Positions 38,705 to 51,200 of a stretch of 64,000 nt of DNA are shown in pieces. Source of the stretch: Telmatherina bonti (taxonomy: Eukaryota > Chordata > Actinopteri > Atheriniformes > Telmatherinidae); contig OW121840.1 of the NCBI GenBank assembly GCA_933228915.1, positions 12,502,100 through 12,566,099 of the forward strand, written 5' to 3'. The notes beneath the pieces were generated by a model, which saw nothing but the letters and a program-made list of their open reading frames with translations, made no database searches and was not told where the DNA came from. The number at the start of each line of letters is the position of its first letter. The stretch's first letter is position 1. A program made the position numbers and the translations under genes.

Positions 38705-39660
38705 ACATTTGGCACAATATCCAATCCAATTCAATGCAATGCACTTCATTCACAAAGCACATTTAAAAGCACATGGTAACCAATGTGCTGCACATTTTAA
38801 AACATAATTGCAGTCCTTAAAAAGACAAAAACATTTTACACACAGCCAGGACATCTGCACTTCTACAGAAAACAACGTCCTAAGAACTTACTAAAGCGAA
38901 ATAAATAAAAACCTAAACAGACTTAAAACAATTACAAAAACAGAAATTAAAATGATTGAATACACTTAAATAAATTAATAAAACATTATAACAGATTAAA
39001 AGGCAATCATTTAAAAACAGAAAAGGAATTAAAGGAATTAAAACATTACAATATACTAGGGTCTGTTGTATATGCAGGTCTGATATGTTAAGATATGTTA
39101 GGTGGTGCCAAAGCATTTAATGATTTAAAATCAAACAGTAAAATCTTCAAATTAGTCCTAAAATTGACAGGCTGCCAGTGTGGTGAAGCCAGCATGGGGG
39201 GGGTCATACGTAGGAAGCTTTTTAGTGCCAGTTTAAAGCCGAACACTTGTATTATAAACTAACTGTAGGTGAACCTGGGAACCCAGCATCCAATAGTCCA
39301 AGATGTAAAAAAAAATGAATCACACATTCAAGGCTTTTAAAAGATAAATAAAAATGTAATATTTAAAAAAAAAAACTCTTAATGATAAAAAGTGGATTTC
39401 ACAACATTATTAATCTGAACGTCCATTTTGACAACAAGGTTAGTAATAACTTCTGTTTGGTCTTCATACAGTTTTAAAAGGTTAAAAGCCATCTACTTTT
39501 GGACCTTGTTAAGACAGTCCATCAACTCAAACAGGGAACTTTTTTTTGTTTTAGGGGGAAACAAACAAATTGGAGTACTGCCTACATAAAAATGACAAGG
39601 TATACCAATCTTCTAAAAATAATACAGAGTGGAAGAATATACAGTAAGAATAAAATGCTT
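38705..39660 (-). pseudogene. Decayed LINE 3' end (L2/CR1-type reverse transcriptase)
   Basis: Read on the minus strand, this retains the end of a reverse transcriptase in broken frames. About 39620-39650 gives LYILPLCIIFRR. About 39545-39605 gives GIPCHFYV, a wrecked YADD-box region. About 39460-39540 gives LMDCLNKVQK-stop-MAFNLLKL followed by EDQTEV, where the family has a tryptophan in place of the stop. About 39100-39190 gives HWQPVNFRTNLKILLF then DFKSLNALAPP, the C-terminal signature of vertebrate L2/CR1-clade LINEs. The tail near 38711-38770 resembles LINE 3' ends with (ATTGG)-type repeats. Stops, frameshifts and the missing 5' part show it is dead. Confidence 0.72.
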
Positions 39661-42600
39661 AGTTAATTTACACTTTGGTTGTCAAAGAATAAATTTGAAT
39701 GTAAAACAAAAGGCACTCTCTTTTAATAGAATTTAAAGTGCCTTACATAGTCATAAAGACTTGTAAAACCAATTATTCAGGTTTTCTAGTCAATAGCTTC
39801 CTTCTGATTCCCTGAAGGAGGTTGATAAGTTGAAATTAATCTGTGGTTTGAAAGTCAGAGTAACTTTAAAATAAAAAATAAGGCTAATTTAGTTTGTTTT
39901 GTTTTGGTTTTTTTTAAATATTGCTATACGTTTACTTTTTTAGTTGTCTAAAATCCTGCAGTAACCAACATAACAATAGCCCCACACTTTTCTTGTTTTC
40001 ACGCTCACATCAGGCAGTGATGAGGCAACAACATGGAGATTTGTTAAAAATTTGTTCCTCAGGTAGATTGTTATAAATTAAAATTTTGTTCAAAGCTTAG
40101 CACCACAGAAAGTCTTTGTATATGTTGCATTAATGATGCATGCTGCTGCAGCTGTATGTTCATTTCTATTGAATGATGTGGGGCAGAGAAACTCATAAAT
40201 GCCAATCAACCAACCTACTGGCAGGTGGGGATTACAATGTAATGTTTTGTTGGAAAATAACAACAGGACTTTTAGCTAGCTATAGCCTCCCTCAGCTGGA
40301 CGGGGTTGCCTCAAAACTGTGTAGGGAGGTGTCAAATAGACCCAACCAGAAAAGAGCAATTAGTTTTATAAGATCTGATTTCATCTGAGGGAAGTCAGCT
40401 CAGTCCTTACACAAGTCACAAGGCACAGGGTACAAGTGACCTATTGCTCATGTCCCTCACCCACACATCTCAGGTTTCCTTTCATGCTTTGACTCATCAG
40501 GGATGTTTTAGCAGGATGAAGACCTATCGTAGTAGAGGTGGACGGTTACCTTTTTAGGACTGATCCATATTGTAGCCGAACTGAACTGCAAGGCACACCT
40601 TCAAAAAGAGAGATCTTTCAATATATGAACTAGTGTAACCATCTGAATCACCAAATTTTGAAAAAGACGTATTAGCTGACCGGCAGATTTTACTGTTGAA
40701 CACTGTTGTATTCTCCTTCTTTTCCACTGTTGTCATTTTTTTTTTTTTTTTTAAGTTTCTCTGGCACGGGGAACAGCAACAGCTGGGCTTCTTCTTGTCT
40801 GCTCCTCCTATAACTGGTAACTTTTTATAAAGTCATGGATTTGCAATAAGGAAGACCGGCTTGGCGTACATAATAAAACATTTCTGATTACCACACCCTA
40901 GTTGGTTTCATCCATCCTCCTGAGAAGACATGTTTTGACTGCCGTAAGCTGAAATTAATTTATCACAATTTAAATTTATTAAATAATATTGCGGTTGTAT
41001 GGTATTACAGCAGGTCTTTTCCAGGACCCTAAATAGCTTCCTGGTGTCTGATCATGCCTTTGAATGCGCTTACAATTCAGCGTATTCAGAAATGGATAGA
41101 GCTGGATCTGCATGCATGCCCTTCAAGACTTTATCTCTCCAGACGACTTGGTGTTGGTATTCATAGAAGTGTGGAGGAAGAAGCAGTTATTGTGCTGTCT
41201 GCTCCTTAAAGTAACTGCTCCATTTAAGGCAAAGTTTTCCTGGTTATGGAAACATTCTGACTCGTGTGTCACGAGATGACGAGACCTCCCTGATCTTGTG
41301 CTGCATTGCAAACGAACCCCATTAAGACAACTCTCCAACAAAGCAACACAAACAAGAATCTCTTCCTCTTGACTCTTCTTGTCAAGCCAGCCCTTTATCA
41401 CCCTCTCCAGTTTTTTTGAAGGGAGGACTATCTTTGGACTATCATTTGACAATATGTACACATTCCTGCTAGCAGATGCTCCCTTGTGATATGCTGTGTG
41501 TGTTTCCCCCCTTTCTATGTTACTCAATGGGTTGCTTTCTTCCTCTGCTGCTTTCCCCCTTCATCCACACACAAACATATAGACCATGTCAACCACAAAG
41601 TCCATTCAGCTGATGGAGGCTGCCGGCTGATGGGGCAAAGCCACCACATGATAGTGGGCCTGGCCCCTCACAGAAAACCACCTTTTCTGTCTGAGGGGAG
41701 AAACAGACAATGCTTTGTGGGTCATATAGAGGGAGTCTACCCCTTCCATTAAAGGCACTGACACCCAGCTGCTTAAGCATGTCAGCCAAACTATGGACCA
41801 TTGTTCCATGCATGCCTGCTTTAGTCACAATCCTTCCTGGATAGGCCCCTAGAGATGATCAATGGCCATGCTCTGCTGGAGTGGCCGAGGGTCTGCGGCA
41901 CCCCACAGGTCTCAATACTGGGCTCACTCTTCTTGTGACGGATCGCCTGTCACTCTCCACCCTCTCCACACCCCTGGCCTGTAAGAGGCACTCGTCTCGT
42001 CTCCTCAATTAAAGTCACACAGCAGGTCATAGGCTCCTTGCGACTGGTAGCTAGCTTTGTCAAACCACATAGGAACAGCAAGCAGTGTTTTTTTTCCTTT
42101 CTTCCTTCTCACAAAGGTACTATTTTATTGGTTTGGAGATTGTCGGGGATACGTGTAGTAGTTCTTATGTTCTTTCATTTTACAACAGCCTTTAAAAGGC
42201 TAATGTCTGTCATCTCATCTGTTTGGTGCAATTAAATTCTTCTTTTAGTGGTATTGTGAGGAGGCCTCAGCGAACACGTCCATCAGAAGAAGAGCTCTGC
42301 ATAGGAGACATGCTCAGTTAGACTGCATGGTCATAAAGGTTATATTAATGGTTTATGTACCCCACTGCAGCATTGTTAATGGCACATGGCATTTACTGGG
42401 TGCTGCAGAAGAAGGCCATTCAATCCACTGTATGGTTTATCTATCATGTCAAGCGCTCAATAAAAAAGCCCTCAGTAATATCAAAGGAGATTCAACACAA
42501 AGACTTTACCCCAGGGCTAGGTTTAAACCTTCTCTTGTGTTCTACATAACAAAATGAATAGTTTATATTTTCAAAATCCGTCTGAAATTAATCAAATTTA

Positions 42601-43075
42601 ATTCCTCTTTGTGCCGTGCCTAAGTACATACACACCCATGCACGGAGACAAACACACACAGCACGCATGTGATATGTGTGCACACACAGGGCAACAATGC
42701 TCTCTGCACTTGGTGAAACAAACCCTATTAAAAAAATTTCAGGGGTAGTTTCAAATCTGGCTCAGCCAGCTAGCGCACGCCTGAATCAGTGGCTGGTTTC
42801 ATGAAGCTATTTGATTGGTTTTTGTCCTTTTACCTGCCAGGCTGGCATCAGCATGAGGGCCCCACACCAGAGCAACACCTCACAGGCTTTACAGTCAAAC
42901 AATCCATGCAAGAGAGGATAATGATAATCATGATGGAGGTTATCATGAAGTAATTACTGTGCATGCTGGATTCCACACAGTGTGAATAAGTAAAACACCC
43001 AAGCATGAGAGACTGAAAAGGGGGAAGAAATACAGATGAGGGAGGGAGGGAGTGAGTGTGCATTCGGGGGTGAGG
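39661..43075. other. Intergenic, no gene seen
   Basis: Unique sequence. Part of the LINE upstream region may persist just above 39661 but is not recognisable. 41590-41990 is a repeat-free, GC-balanced block that could be conserved. A 134-codon minus-strand ORF (41123-41527) has no recognisable product. Confidence 0.6.
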
Positions 43076-43084
43076 AGGGGGCGC

Positions 43085-43260
43085 TGCATCTCTAAATGTG
43101 TCGCTTGATTGAAGTGCGTAAGGTTCTGAGCTAATTACATCCAGAACCGCAGCCTAGGAACAGATGCCACACTTGTGCATCAATAAATGCTTATAAGTAA
43201 CTTATTTAGAGCTGCTTGCCATGCAAGGAAATGGCATGACTTAAAGCACAAGTGCCCAGG
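43085..43260. promoter_or_regulatory. Candidate conserved non-coding element with CTCF-like core
   Basis: The block contains CGCTTGATTGAAGTGCG, GAGCTAATTACATCC and ACATGCAAGG-like words. A CTCF-type core AGGGGGCGCTG lies at 43076-43086 on its left edge, though the upstream half of the CTCF motif fits poorly. Regulatory function is inference. Confidence 0.32.
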
Positions 43261-44329
43261 GGCTATTCCCCAGCTCTTTGTCTTGTCATCCTGCATCTTT
43301 TAAATCTATTCACCGCTTCAAAACAACACAGGCAGACAGCAGGGCATGGGGAAAAAAGAGAAAAAAAAGGAGAAGAGGAAGGGAAAAAAGATACAAATAT
43401 TCGCACTTTACAGACAGCATTATGTTTGCCGTTTGAGTTGTCTGCCATCAAAGGAAGACTGTCTTCCCTTAGATTTGTGAGCCGTAAAGAAGTGGTGAGA
43501 GCTCCTTTTTAAGGCCAAGATCCCGTTTGATGAAATGCAGCTGTTCTTTAAAGTTTTAAGATAAATATGTTTTGACGGGAGTGTAGAGAAAGATATTAGC
43601 TTGACAAGTTGCTGCTATGTTTTTCTTTGCTTTTGATCTAATAAAAATGTGTTTTTGTCACAAATTAAAGGTTTCTCCCAGCTTTATGACTGCATCTGGT
43701 GCAAATGCAAGAGGATTTTTTTTGCTGTTGCTTTGCTGATTAGACACTACCTGCCATCTTCTTTATTAGACTCGCTGAGTGACAGATTCAAACAGTCAGT
43801 TTATGGAGTGGATTATTCTCATATAAAGCACAAAATATGTAATCAAAGCCAGACCTTAACTCTCTTGAAGGGTAACAAGCAATTATCATTGCCACAGGTA
43901 TAGAGCTTCACTTTCCATTCCGTGATTTTTACTGACAGTGAAGTTCAACATTAGTTTTGAACTGTGTCAGGCTCAGAGCAGCCTTTGAGTTGAGAATGTA
44001 GGACTGAATACAACCTGCTTTTGTCTTCTGAATCTTTCTGTAATTGCTGTGTCACCAGCTTTATGTCTTTTATGTCCAATTATTTCCACATGACATTTAT
44101 GCAAATCAAAAAGAAACCAACTTAAGACATGCAATTGTGCTCATGCACATGTTTTGCATGCTGACATGCAATTTCAGCCGCGTTCTTGGCGCACCTACAA
44201 AGAATTCACCAGCCGCAAATCTGGAAAATCAACTGCGTGGACGCAGAAGATTGCTGAACATTGGCAAAGGCAAAGAAAGAAAGCATCCTCACTCATCACT
44301 TTCTTTGACATATGATGTAAGAAGGTGAA

Positions 44330-44540
44330 AGTACCTGGGAATTCTGGTTGGGCTCAGTCAGCTATGACTGGCCTGTGCTGGAAACACTGCAGTGCTTAAA
44401 ACGAAAAATGCTAATTACAGAGGAGAGCTTTCACTACTCCCTCGACTATTTGTTCTCTTGGTGAATGCAAGAAGCTGTTTTGCAATTGATGATTGTCCCC
44501 CACGAATAATTAGACAGGTTTGCATTTTTCATGAGACTAA
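44330..44540. promoter_or_regulatory. Candidate conserved non-coding element
   Basis: The block has AAATGCTAATTACAGAGG, TTGCAATTGATGATTG, CACGAATAATTAGACAGG and ATGAGACTAATTTATG, i.e. several ATTA homeodomain cores. It sits immediately left of a 35-base C run. A developmental enhancer is possible but untested. Confidence 0.36.
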
Positions 44541-44575
44541 TTTATGATTTTTACTGTACATTTTGTCGTCCGTCC

Positions 44576-44577
<2 letters not shown>

Positions 44578-44612
<35 letters not shown>
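44578..44612. repeat. 35-base C homopolymer
   Basis: This is an uninterrupted C run, preceded by three CGTC-type units. Long C/G runs are rare in vertebrate DNA and prone to polymerase slippage, so the exact length is uncertain. Confidence 0.95.
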
Positions 44613-44613
<1 letters not shown>

Positions 44614-45465
44614 CCCTACACTGCATATATTCTGGGTCATTAACATATTTGAAATATGTATGATCTTTAAGGAATATGCCATATGTTACTCTTAGCTTTG
44701 CGAATAACGCACGGTGGTTTAACCAGAAAGTAGAATGCAAATTGCCCAGTTTGTTTTGTAATATTTAGTATCAGTGTAGAAGTTATTTGCAGTGAAACTC
44801 TCCCTTCAATTTTTTTCTTTATTTGAAAAAAAATAGCTATCACAAAGTATGTACTTAAATCTGCCTGCACATGCAAAAGTATTGAAAGTAAAGATTTTTA
44901 CTATACGAACCCTTGCAAAGCTAACTGACTCATTGCAAGATTAAAACAAAGTTATTTGCAAATACCTGCAAATATTTTCAGGTATTTGCTTAGTTTTTAT
45001 CAGTGTTTGTGCATATTTGTTTCTGCATAGCTGTTTCATTAGAGATGTGTTTATCTATTGATCATTGTGAACAAACATCATGTAAAAGAAAGAAACAGGG
45101 AAAGATGAAGGTGCTGCTAACAGGGTAAGTTTTCCATGACATCACTCAGCTGGTATTAACAGCTTTATCACATTGTGCTGCTTTTCATACCCTCAATGCC
45201 ACCCAAATAAGAGGAAAGGAGCAAAAAAAAAAAAAAAAAAAAAAAACTGTGCATGTTGTTGTTTTATTTGAGCTCTGAGTGGCCTGGTGCCAGAACAACT
45301 GCCTTGCTTCTTAGTCTGCTTTAAGATGTGAAAGTTGTTGGGTTGCAAATGCGCTGTGGTAACAGTGTCCAATTAAGTACTGCACTGAGCCCTGTGTGTA
45401 TTATTGTCCACCAGAAAAAACAAAGTTCTTTTGAGCAATGAGTGACTATTATATAAAGTACCTGG

Positions 45466-45498
45466 ACCATATATATATATATATATATGTATATATAT
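45466..45498. repeat. (TA)n microsatellite
   Basis: A TA tract interrupted once by TGTA. Confidence 0.9.
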
Positions 45499-45989
45499 TT
45501 CACCTCCAGGTCAAGAAGTAGAGGTGAGCTGCTTTGTTTAGAGGTACCATATTTTAATGCCCTAAAAATTACCACTAACTCTAACACTTTTGGCACGTAT
45601 ACCTCCTAGACTCACCTCTCTCCTGCACCCACAGCTGCAAACACAACCCCCGATCGTTTTGATCTAATTTCCTCTTTTTTTTTTCCTTCTTCCTTTACCT
45701 TTCCTGCTGAAATTGATTTCTGCTTGTTTGGTTTGGCAGTAATAAGATCAACAGTGGGATCATGTTTCAATGGCATACTACCTTGAACCCCAGGCAAATG
45801 ATTTGTCCAAACTTAATAATGGAAATACTTAGGATGTATTGGGAGATGTAAACAGTAGTTGTAATAAAAAAGTGCCGGAAGGTAAGCGCTCCTTTAAGTT
45901 GCAAAGCCTTTCCACTTATGTTGGCCGTACACACCCCAGGCTCTCCCAAAACACCATGAATAAAATGTATCCCCATTTAGCCTGGCGAA

Positions 45990-46140
45990 AAGTCACCCAA
46001 TAAAAGCTATTTAACTGGAGCGCGGTCAGTAGTGTGGCATGTTTAGTCCGCTGCAAACTTTGAACGCCAATGACAAAGCCATCAGCAGAACAGGAAACAG
46101 CTAATGCTTCCCCCGCACAGACAGCTAGTTTAAACCGAGG
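45990..46140. promoter_or_regulatory. Candidate conserved non-coding element
   Basis: A balanced block with CAATAAAAGCTATTTAAC, GAACGCCAATGACAAAGCC and AGCTAATGCTTCC words sits just left of a CA microsatellite (46149-46168). The absence of repeats and the word content are the only support. Confidence 0.28.
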
Positions 46141-47799
46141 CTCAATTCACACACACACACACACACATATAGACACTGGTTGAATCCCACTTTGCAGTTC
46201 CATAATACTCCTGCACTATTTGTTCTCCACAAAGAATAATAAACAAGAAAATCCCATTTGCCTACAGAGTTAACGACATCAGTGTGTGTAATCATTTCTC
46301 CTGAACATGAGTCGCTGCTTTAAAGTTTGTTTTTCTGCTTCTCGGTGGACAGATATTTTCAAGCATTTTGACTTCAATCCAACTTTTTTTCCTTGTTCAA
46401 GATGAGAACTTATTGGAACTTGCAAGAGATTTCAGAAACTATAATAAATATCAACCGAGGACTTCAAATAAAACCTTTCTAATTTGCTAAAGTCATTAAA
46501 ATATCAAAGTTAGCTTATGTGTAGCTTTTTGATACGTCAGTTTCTAATCAAACCCATCAAGAGTTTTATGTACAGGCTGTGGTCTCACACCTTGGATGCA
46601 TTGGGCCATGGACATTCCTGAAAGAGAATTAGATTAGTTTCACTCCATGCAGGATGGTAGACTTACTCCCTGTCTTCTGCCATAACCTGAAAACATATCC
46701 ATTCAGGAAACCCTTCACATCCGACCTCCCCTTTCCCATAGATTTTTACCATAAAAAGATGTCTTAATACATGACAGAAATTCTGTGGATGGAAATTTTC
46801 CCTACCTTTTGTCTGAAAAATTCCCTCTTTAGCTCGTCACTGAAGTCACTTCAGCATAACTAGGTGCCAAAAAATGTTCCTAATGAACCCTGAATCTTCT
46901 CTTAAAACCTCAAGTTAAAGACAATACTCTTAACTGTGCATGAGCAGATGTGACTGAAAGGCCAAAAACGTTCTGCAGCTGCACTCTGTGGAGCTATTGA
47001 CCCAAAATAGACAGATTCATGGTGTGTTTAGGTCTGTATTGTGCCCAGTGTTGTCTGCCGCATGAAGTCCTTGTGACCAGGCCACAGAATCAAGATAAAT
47101 AGTTTACGGCTAAAAGACAAAAATCATCCTATTTCTGAGAAGCACTAATTCAGACGTTGACACACAGAACATGTGCAAATTGGACCAAATGTTTAAACAC
47201 CAATGTTTGCACCATACTATGGACTAAAAACAAATCTAAAAAAAAATTAAATATGTTAAACAAATTCTGTCCAAATTCAATTTGTCATCATGTTGCTTTT
47301 ATTTCTTGTTTATTGCCACGTGTGGGATGGTGAATTTGACAGAAGTGATAAGGCAAGAAAAGAAAAACACAGTCTGGGACATTGAGTCGCTTTGTTGGTC
47401 CTGTGCTAATGGTTGTAAGCTTGACATGTTTATACTTAAATCAATTTGTACAATTACAGTTTAAAGCAGTGTCAGGTTTTTCATGCCCTTTATTATAATT
47501 TCCATGTTCTTGCTACAGTGATAGTTTGGTTTCTTTACCTGCTGTCAAAGAGCCACTGAAACGGTGATCGGTCTTTACATGGCAAGTATTCATCAATTAC
47601 CAGCAAAAAAAGAGGGTGGGGGGGGTCAATGTTTCTTCTCAGGAGTTTCTTTTTCTGGAGCTGCAGCTAATATGAGACCAAACAGGAAAGAAAGTATAAA
47701 CCATGTGATTTGGAGCTGTCATCTACTTAGCTGTTTAATTTTTTTAACCCTTTGCCAAGGGTAGGAATGGAAACTCGGAAAGTTGGTTGGAATAAACAG

Positions 47800-47990
47800 C
47801 GGGACATGTGTCGGTGTGGGGGCGGACTCGTAAAACACCTGTTTGCAGTATGGGGCCTGAAAGCAGGAGTTGTTAATAGCCGGCCATAAATCGCTCACTC
47901 CATTGTTCTGTCACCAAGTTGCAGGCCTGCATTTCTCTGTGGGATTCATGAGCTAAAGCTTGGTTGAAAGTATAACGTCCCCCAGTCGTC
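47800..47990. promoter_or_regulatory. Candidate conserved non-coding element
   Basis: This repeat-free block contains GTTAATAGCCGGCC, CATAAATCGCTCACTCC, CATTGTTCTGTCACC (SOX-like ATTGTT) and AAGTTGCAGGCC words. It has no coding character. The enhancer reading is inference. Confidence 0.3.
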
Positions 47991-49104
47991 ACTTCAGCAT
48001 CAAACATTTGAAAGTATCAATCAGCAGACGCTCCATGTGACCCTTTGAAACAGGAAAACACACTTCTGAGCTGTAACCCTGATCAAACATCCAATCTGCC
48101 CTTTAGAATTTGGAGTAAGAAATGTGGCTTTCTTTTGTTAATCTACATGGAAACATTACATAAATTTTAATATGAGATTGCAGTCTTCTCTTGTGGCATA
48201 TGATTCGGCTGTATCTTAAATTAGTCACAGCCCTTCAACAGACTCTTTTTGGTCAAATGCTGATAGTGATTAACGTTTGCAGAAAAACAGTCATTTATCA
48301 GAATTTAGCTGCTGTTGACCTTTTGTTAGGGCATGGGAGAGCCAGCAGAGAGGCTTCTCTCTTTTTTTTTTTTTTTTCTTTTCCTTAATCAGTCTTTTGA
48401 CAACAAACACAAATTGTTTAGGCCACAGAAAACACTGAAGGTGCGTGAATGTGTCTGAAAAGTCCATTCAAGTTTGTGTATATGTCACCTAGACAGCCTG
48501 TGGATACTTAACCCTCTTTGACTCTTTTTTTTTTTTTCCTTCTTTTAAATAGATGTGAACGTCTCGGTCGGTACAGACAAGTCCGGACGGGACAGGAGGG
48601 AGACCTCTGGCCTTCTGGCTGCCATCCCTGAGTCTCTATGCAGTAAGGAAACAGTTCACTGTAACAAGCTTCACAAAGACAGCAGGATGAGCTCAGGACA
48701 CACCTGAGATCTGATCTGCTGATCATTTGCCTGCAGTAAGGGGTCAATTCAACACTCATTCATTCTCCCTTTAATTAGTCAGGCCTCTGCTGTGAAGGAA
48801 AAGCATAAAGCGGTCAAGAAAAAGAAACATTTAGACACATTGTGTCACATATTTTATGGATTATAAGTTAATAACCATACAACGTCATTGTTTTGTTTTT
48901 TTTGTTTGTTTTTTTTCATTTAAATCTCAGTTTTATTGATGATGAAGTCACTTCTGAATGGTTAAAATAGAAAAGTAAAGTTAAAAAAGGAATCCTACAT
49001 ATGGAGAACTGTGTGGTTCTGTTTTAATGTGAGTGGCAGAAGGAGCTAAACAGAAGAGATAAGAGCTTCACCAGCTTTTCTACATTCTCAGTCTAGTTAA
49101 TGTT

Positions 49105-49300
49105 GGGAGGCTCTAATAAAAAGCCACCATGTGCCAATTGAGCGCCTACAATTAACAGATTAGAGTGATAAAGAGGTTGCATGGCTGCAAGGCACAGGGC
49201 CGCCTCCCCGGACCCTCAGGGCTCCATGATGGGCAGGGGCTGGAGGAGGAGGAGGAGGAGGAGGAGGGAGACTGAACCGCTGATGAAGGGCTCAGATAAT
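49105..49300. promoter_or_regulatory. Candidate conserved element, source of an inverted 65-bp copy
   Basis: The block has CCAATTGAGCGCC, CTACAATTAACAG and GAGTGATAAAGAGG words and passes into GC-rich sequence and a (GGA)n run (49243-49270). Bases 49122-49186 recur as a perfect reverse complement at 50485-50549. The ordinary flanks here, against microsatellite flanks there, suggest this is the original copy. Confidence 0.4.
49122..49186 (+). repeat. 65-bp inverted duplicate, copy A
   Basis: This copy is identical over all 65 bases to the reverse complement of 50485-50549, as read base by base. It begins AGCCACCATGTGCC and ends GAGGTTGCATGGCT. It does not resemble any transposon end, has no terminal repeats, and the identity stops abruptly on both sides. 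Confidence 0.97.
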
Positions 49301-50349
49301 CTCTTCCTCCCTCCTTCTTTCTCCACCCTTTCCCTCCTCCCTTCACCCTTTCCTCTCACTTCACCTCCCCTCTTCCCAGCCACCCCACCCAATCCCTCGC
49401 ACTCTGTGCCCTGGAGCACCTTTTTCCAAATACCTGCTCAATATTCTAGTTGGGGGTTTCAGCAGCAGTTGATGGTGGTGGGGCATGTGGTGTGTCTGCA
49501 GAGGGGAGATACAACACACAAAAAAGCTGCTTGAAACAAAAAGCGGAACATCTGCTAAAGCGATTGCGGGGTAAATATGTTTGACAATTATTGTTTACAG
49601 TGACAGTGGTAACAGTTTCAACGCCGAAATCAAAACCCCACCATTTCTCTATTTGCAGTGAAACAGATGGGCCTTGAGCGATCCATTAGCAACCTGTCAA
49701 AAGCTTCATTCTCAACTTACTTTTATATCTTGGCTTCTTCGCAGTGAGACTGAGGAGAGGCTTTATTTGGGCATAATGATTATTATCTATTTACCCATCA
49801 TTAATCAGACACCTACTGCTCATTGTGTGTACAGTTTTTTTTTGTTTTGTTTTTTTTGTCTTCTCCATACTCTTGCCAGTGTTTACTGCTCAAAGAGAAC
49901 TGCTTTATTCCCCTCTCATTCCCTCTCCTCACATGTTATTGTATTATTGATAGATACACCCTATTGGATGTTGCACTTGAAAGAAGCTTAAAGAGATAAC
50001 GATTTTTCACAGGTTGTTGTTTGTTTCGTCGGTGAGCATTTGGGGCATTTCTGATTTGTATGACTGATATTATTCAACAAGACAAAATATTAAAAAGTTG
50101 CGCCCTTCATCACACAGTCTGTATTCTCACACTACTATACCTTAAGGTGCTGTGAGCTAGCATGCATTTCAAGGATTTTGGATATCTACCTGTAAGTATC
50201 CGGATAAAATCAAGTGGCAGCTCTTAACAAGGGCAATAAAAAATGGTTCAAATTAAGCCCCGCAATGCAACTGGGCACATTTCATTATCTTTAATTATGA
50301 TGCTTTAGGTATCAGTTGTGGTTCCCCAGAAATACATTAAGGTAAATAA

Positions 50350-50351
50350 GA

Positions 50352-50382
<31 letters not shown>

Positions 50383-50393
50383 AGATATATATG

Positions 50394-50484
<91 letters not shown>
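50350..50484. repeat. Compound (TA)-(GATA)-(CT)-(AT) microsatellite, left unit
   Basis: The order is TA run, GATATA units, TATGTATCT, (CT)n of about 40 bases, then (AT)n. The same order recurs to the right of the 65-bp island, so the whole compound repeat is present twice in tandem. Confidence 0.9.
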
Positions 50485-50486
<2 letters not shown>

Positions 50487-50549
50487 CCATGCAACCTCTT
50501 TATCACTCTAATCTGTTAATTGTAGGCGCTCAATTGGCACATGGTGGCT
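50485..50549 (-). repeat. 65-bp inverted duplicate, copy B, embedded in microsatellites
   Basis: This is the exact reverse complement of 49122-49186. It is bounded immediately on the left by (AT)n and on the right by (TA)n, so it forms an island in a compound microsatellite. Possible origins are a templated insertion during break repair, an inversion-duplication, or an assembly artefact. Confidence 0.97.
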
Positions 50550-50728
<179 letters not shown>

Positions 50729-50814
50729 CTTATCCTTGTTACTGTCTGCCCACAACTAAGGATGCACATCAGTAAAGATGAACACATTCTCCACCACTAA
50801 CCCTGTCATTGTTG

Positions 50815-51200
50815 TTCCACAGCCCTGTGCTGCTCTAAATATGCCCAATCAAACAATGTGTTTGCAATAATTAACCCCACAGCCCCTTTTTCGTCTAATT
50901 GGCACCTATTAGAGGGCTGTATGATTTCTTGATAAACACTGAGGAGAGAGAACTGCACTGGCAGCAGTGGTGGGCGGAGGTTTGATTGGTAAGCAAAGTG
51001 CGGGAGCAATGCATACCAGGGGTAACCAACATTTAATTATCAATGAGGTTTTTCGCAACACTTTAGAGAGGCCCCGGGCATCGTTTCCTTCAGTAGTAGT
51101 AATGGGCTCTTTTTAATGGAACTTGTGTTAAACACGGTGCTGCCACTGCAAAGCTTTGGCGTTCAGCCCCAGCCCTTAGTTGTGACTGCTTTAATTTAGG
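50815..51200. promoter_or_regulatory. Candidate conserved non-coding element(s)
   Basis: Repeat-free sequence follows a very long TA tract. Words include GCAATAATTAACCCC, GTCTAATTGGCACC, ACATTTAATTATCAATG and the AP-2-type palindrome GCCCCGGGC at 51071-51079. Its texture resembles a homeodomain-rich enhancer; conservation is not tested. Confidence 0.35.

Noticed and set aside
41123..41527. 134-codon minus-strand ORF
   Set aside because: No recognisable domain or gene-like codon pattern; length alone is not enough in 64 kb of six frames.
49243..49270. (GGA)n as a coding poly-Glu/Arg tract
   Set aside because: Simple repeat; the surrounding frames do not look coding.
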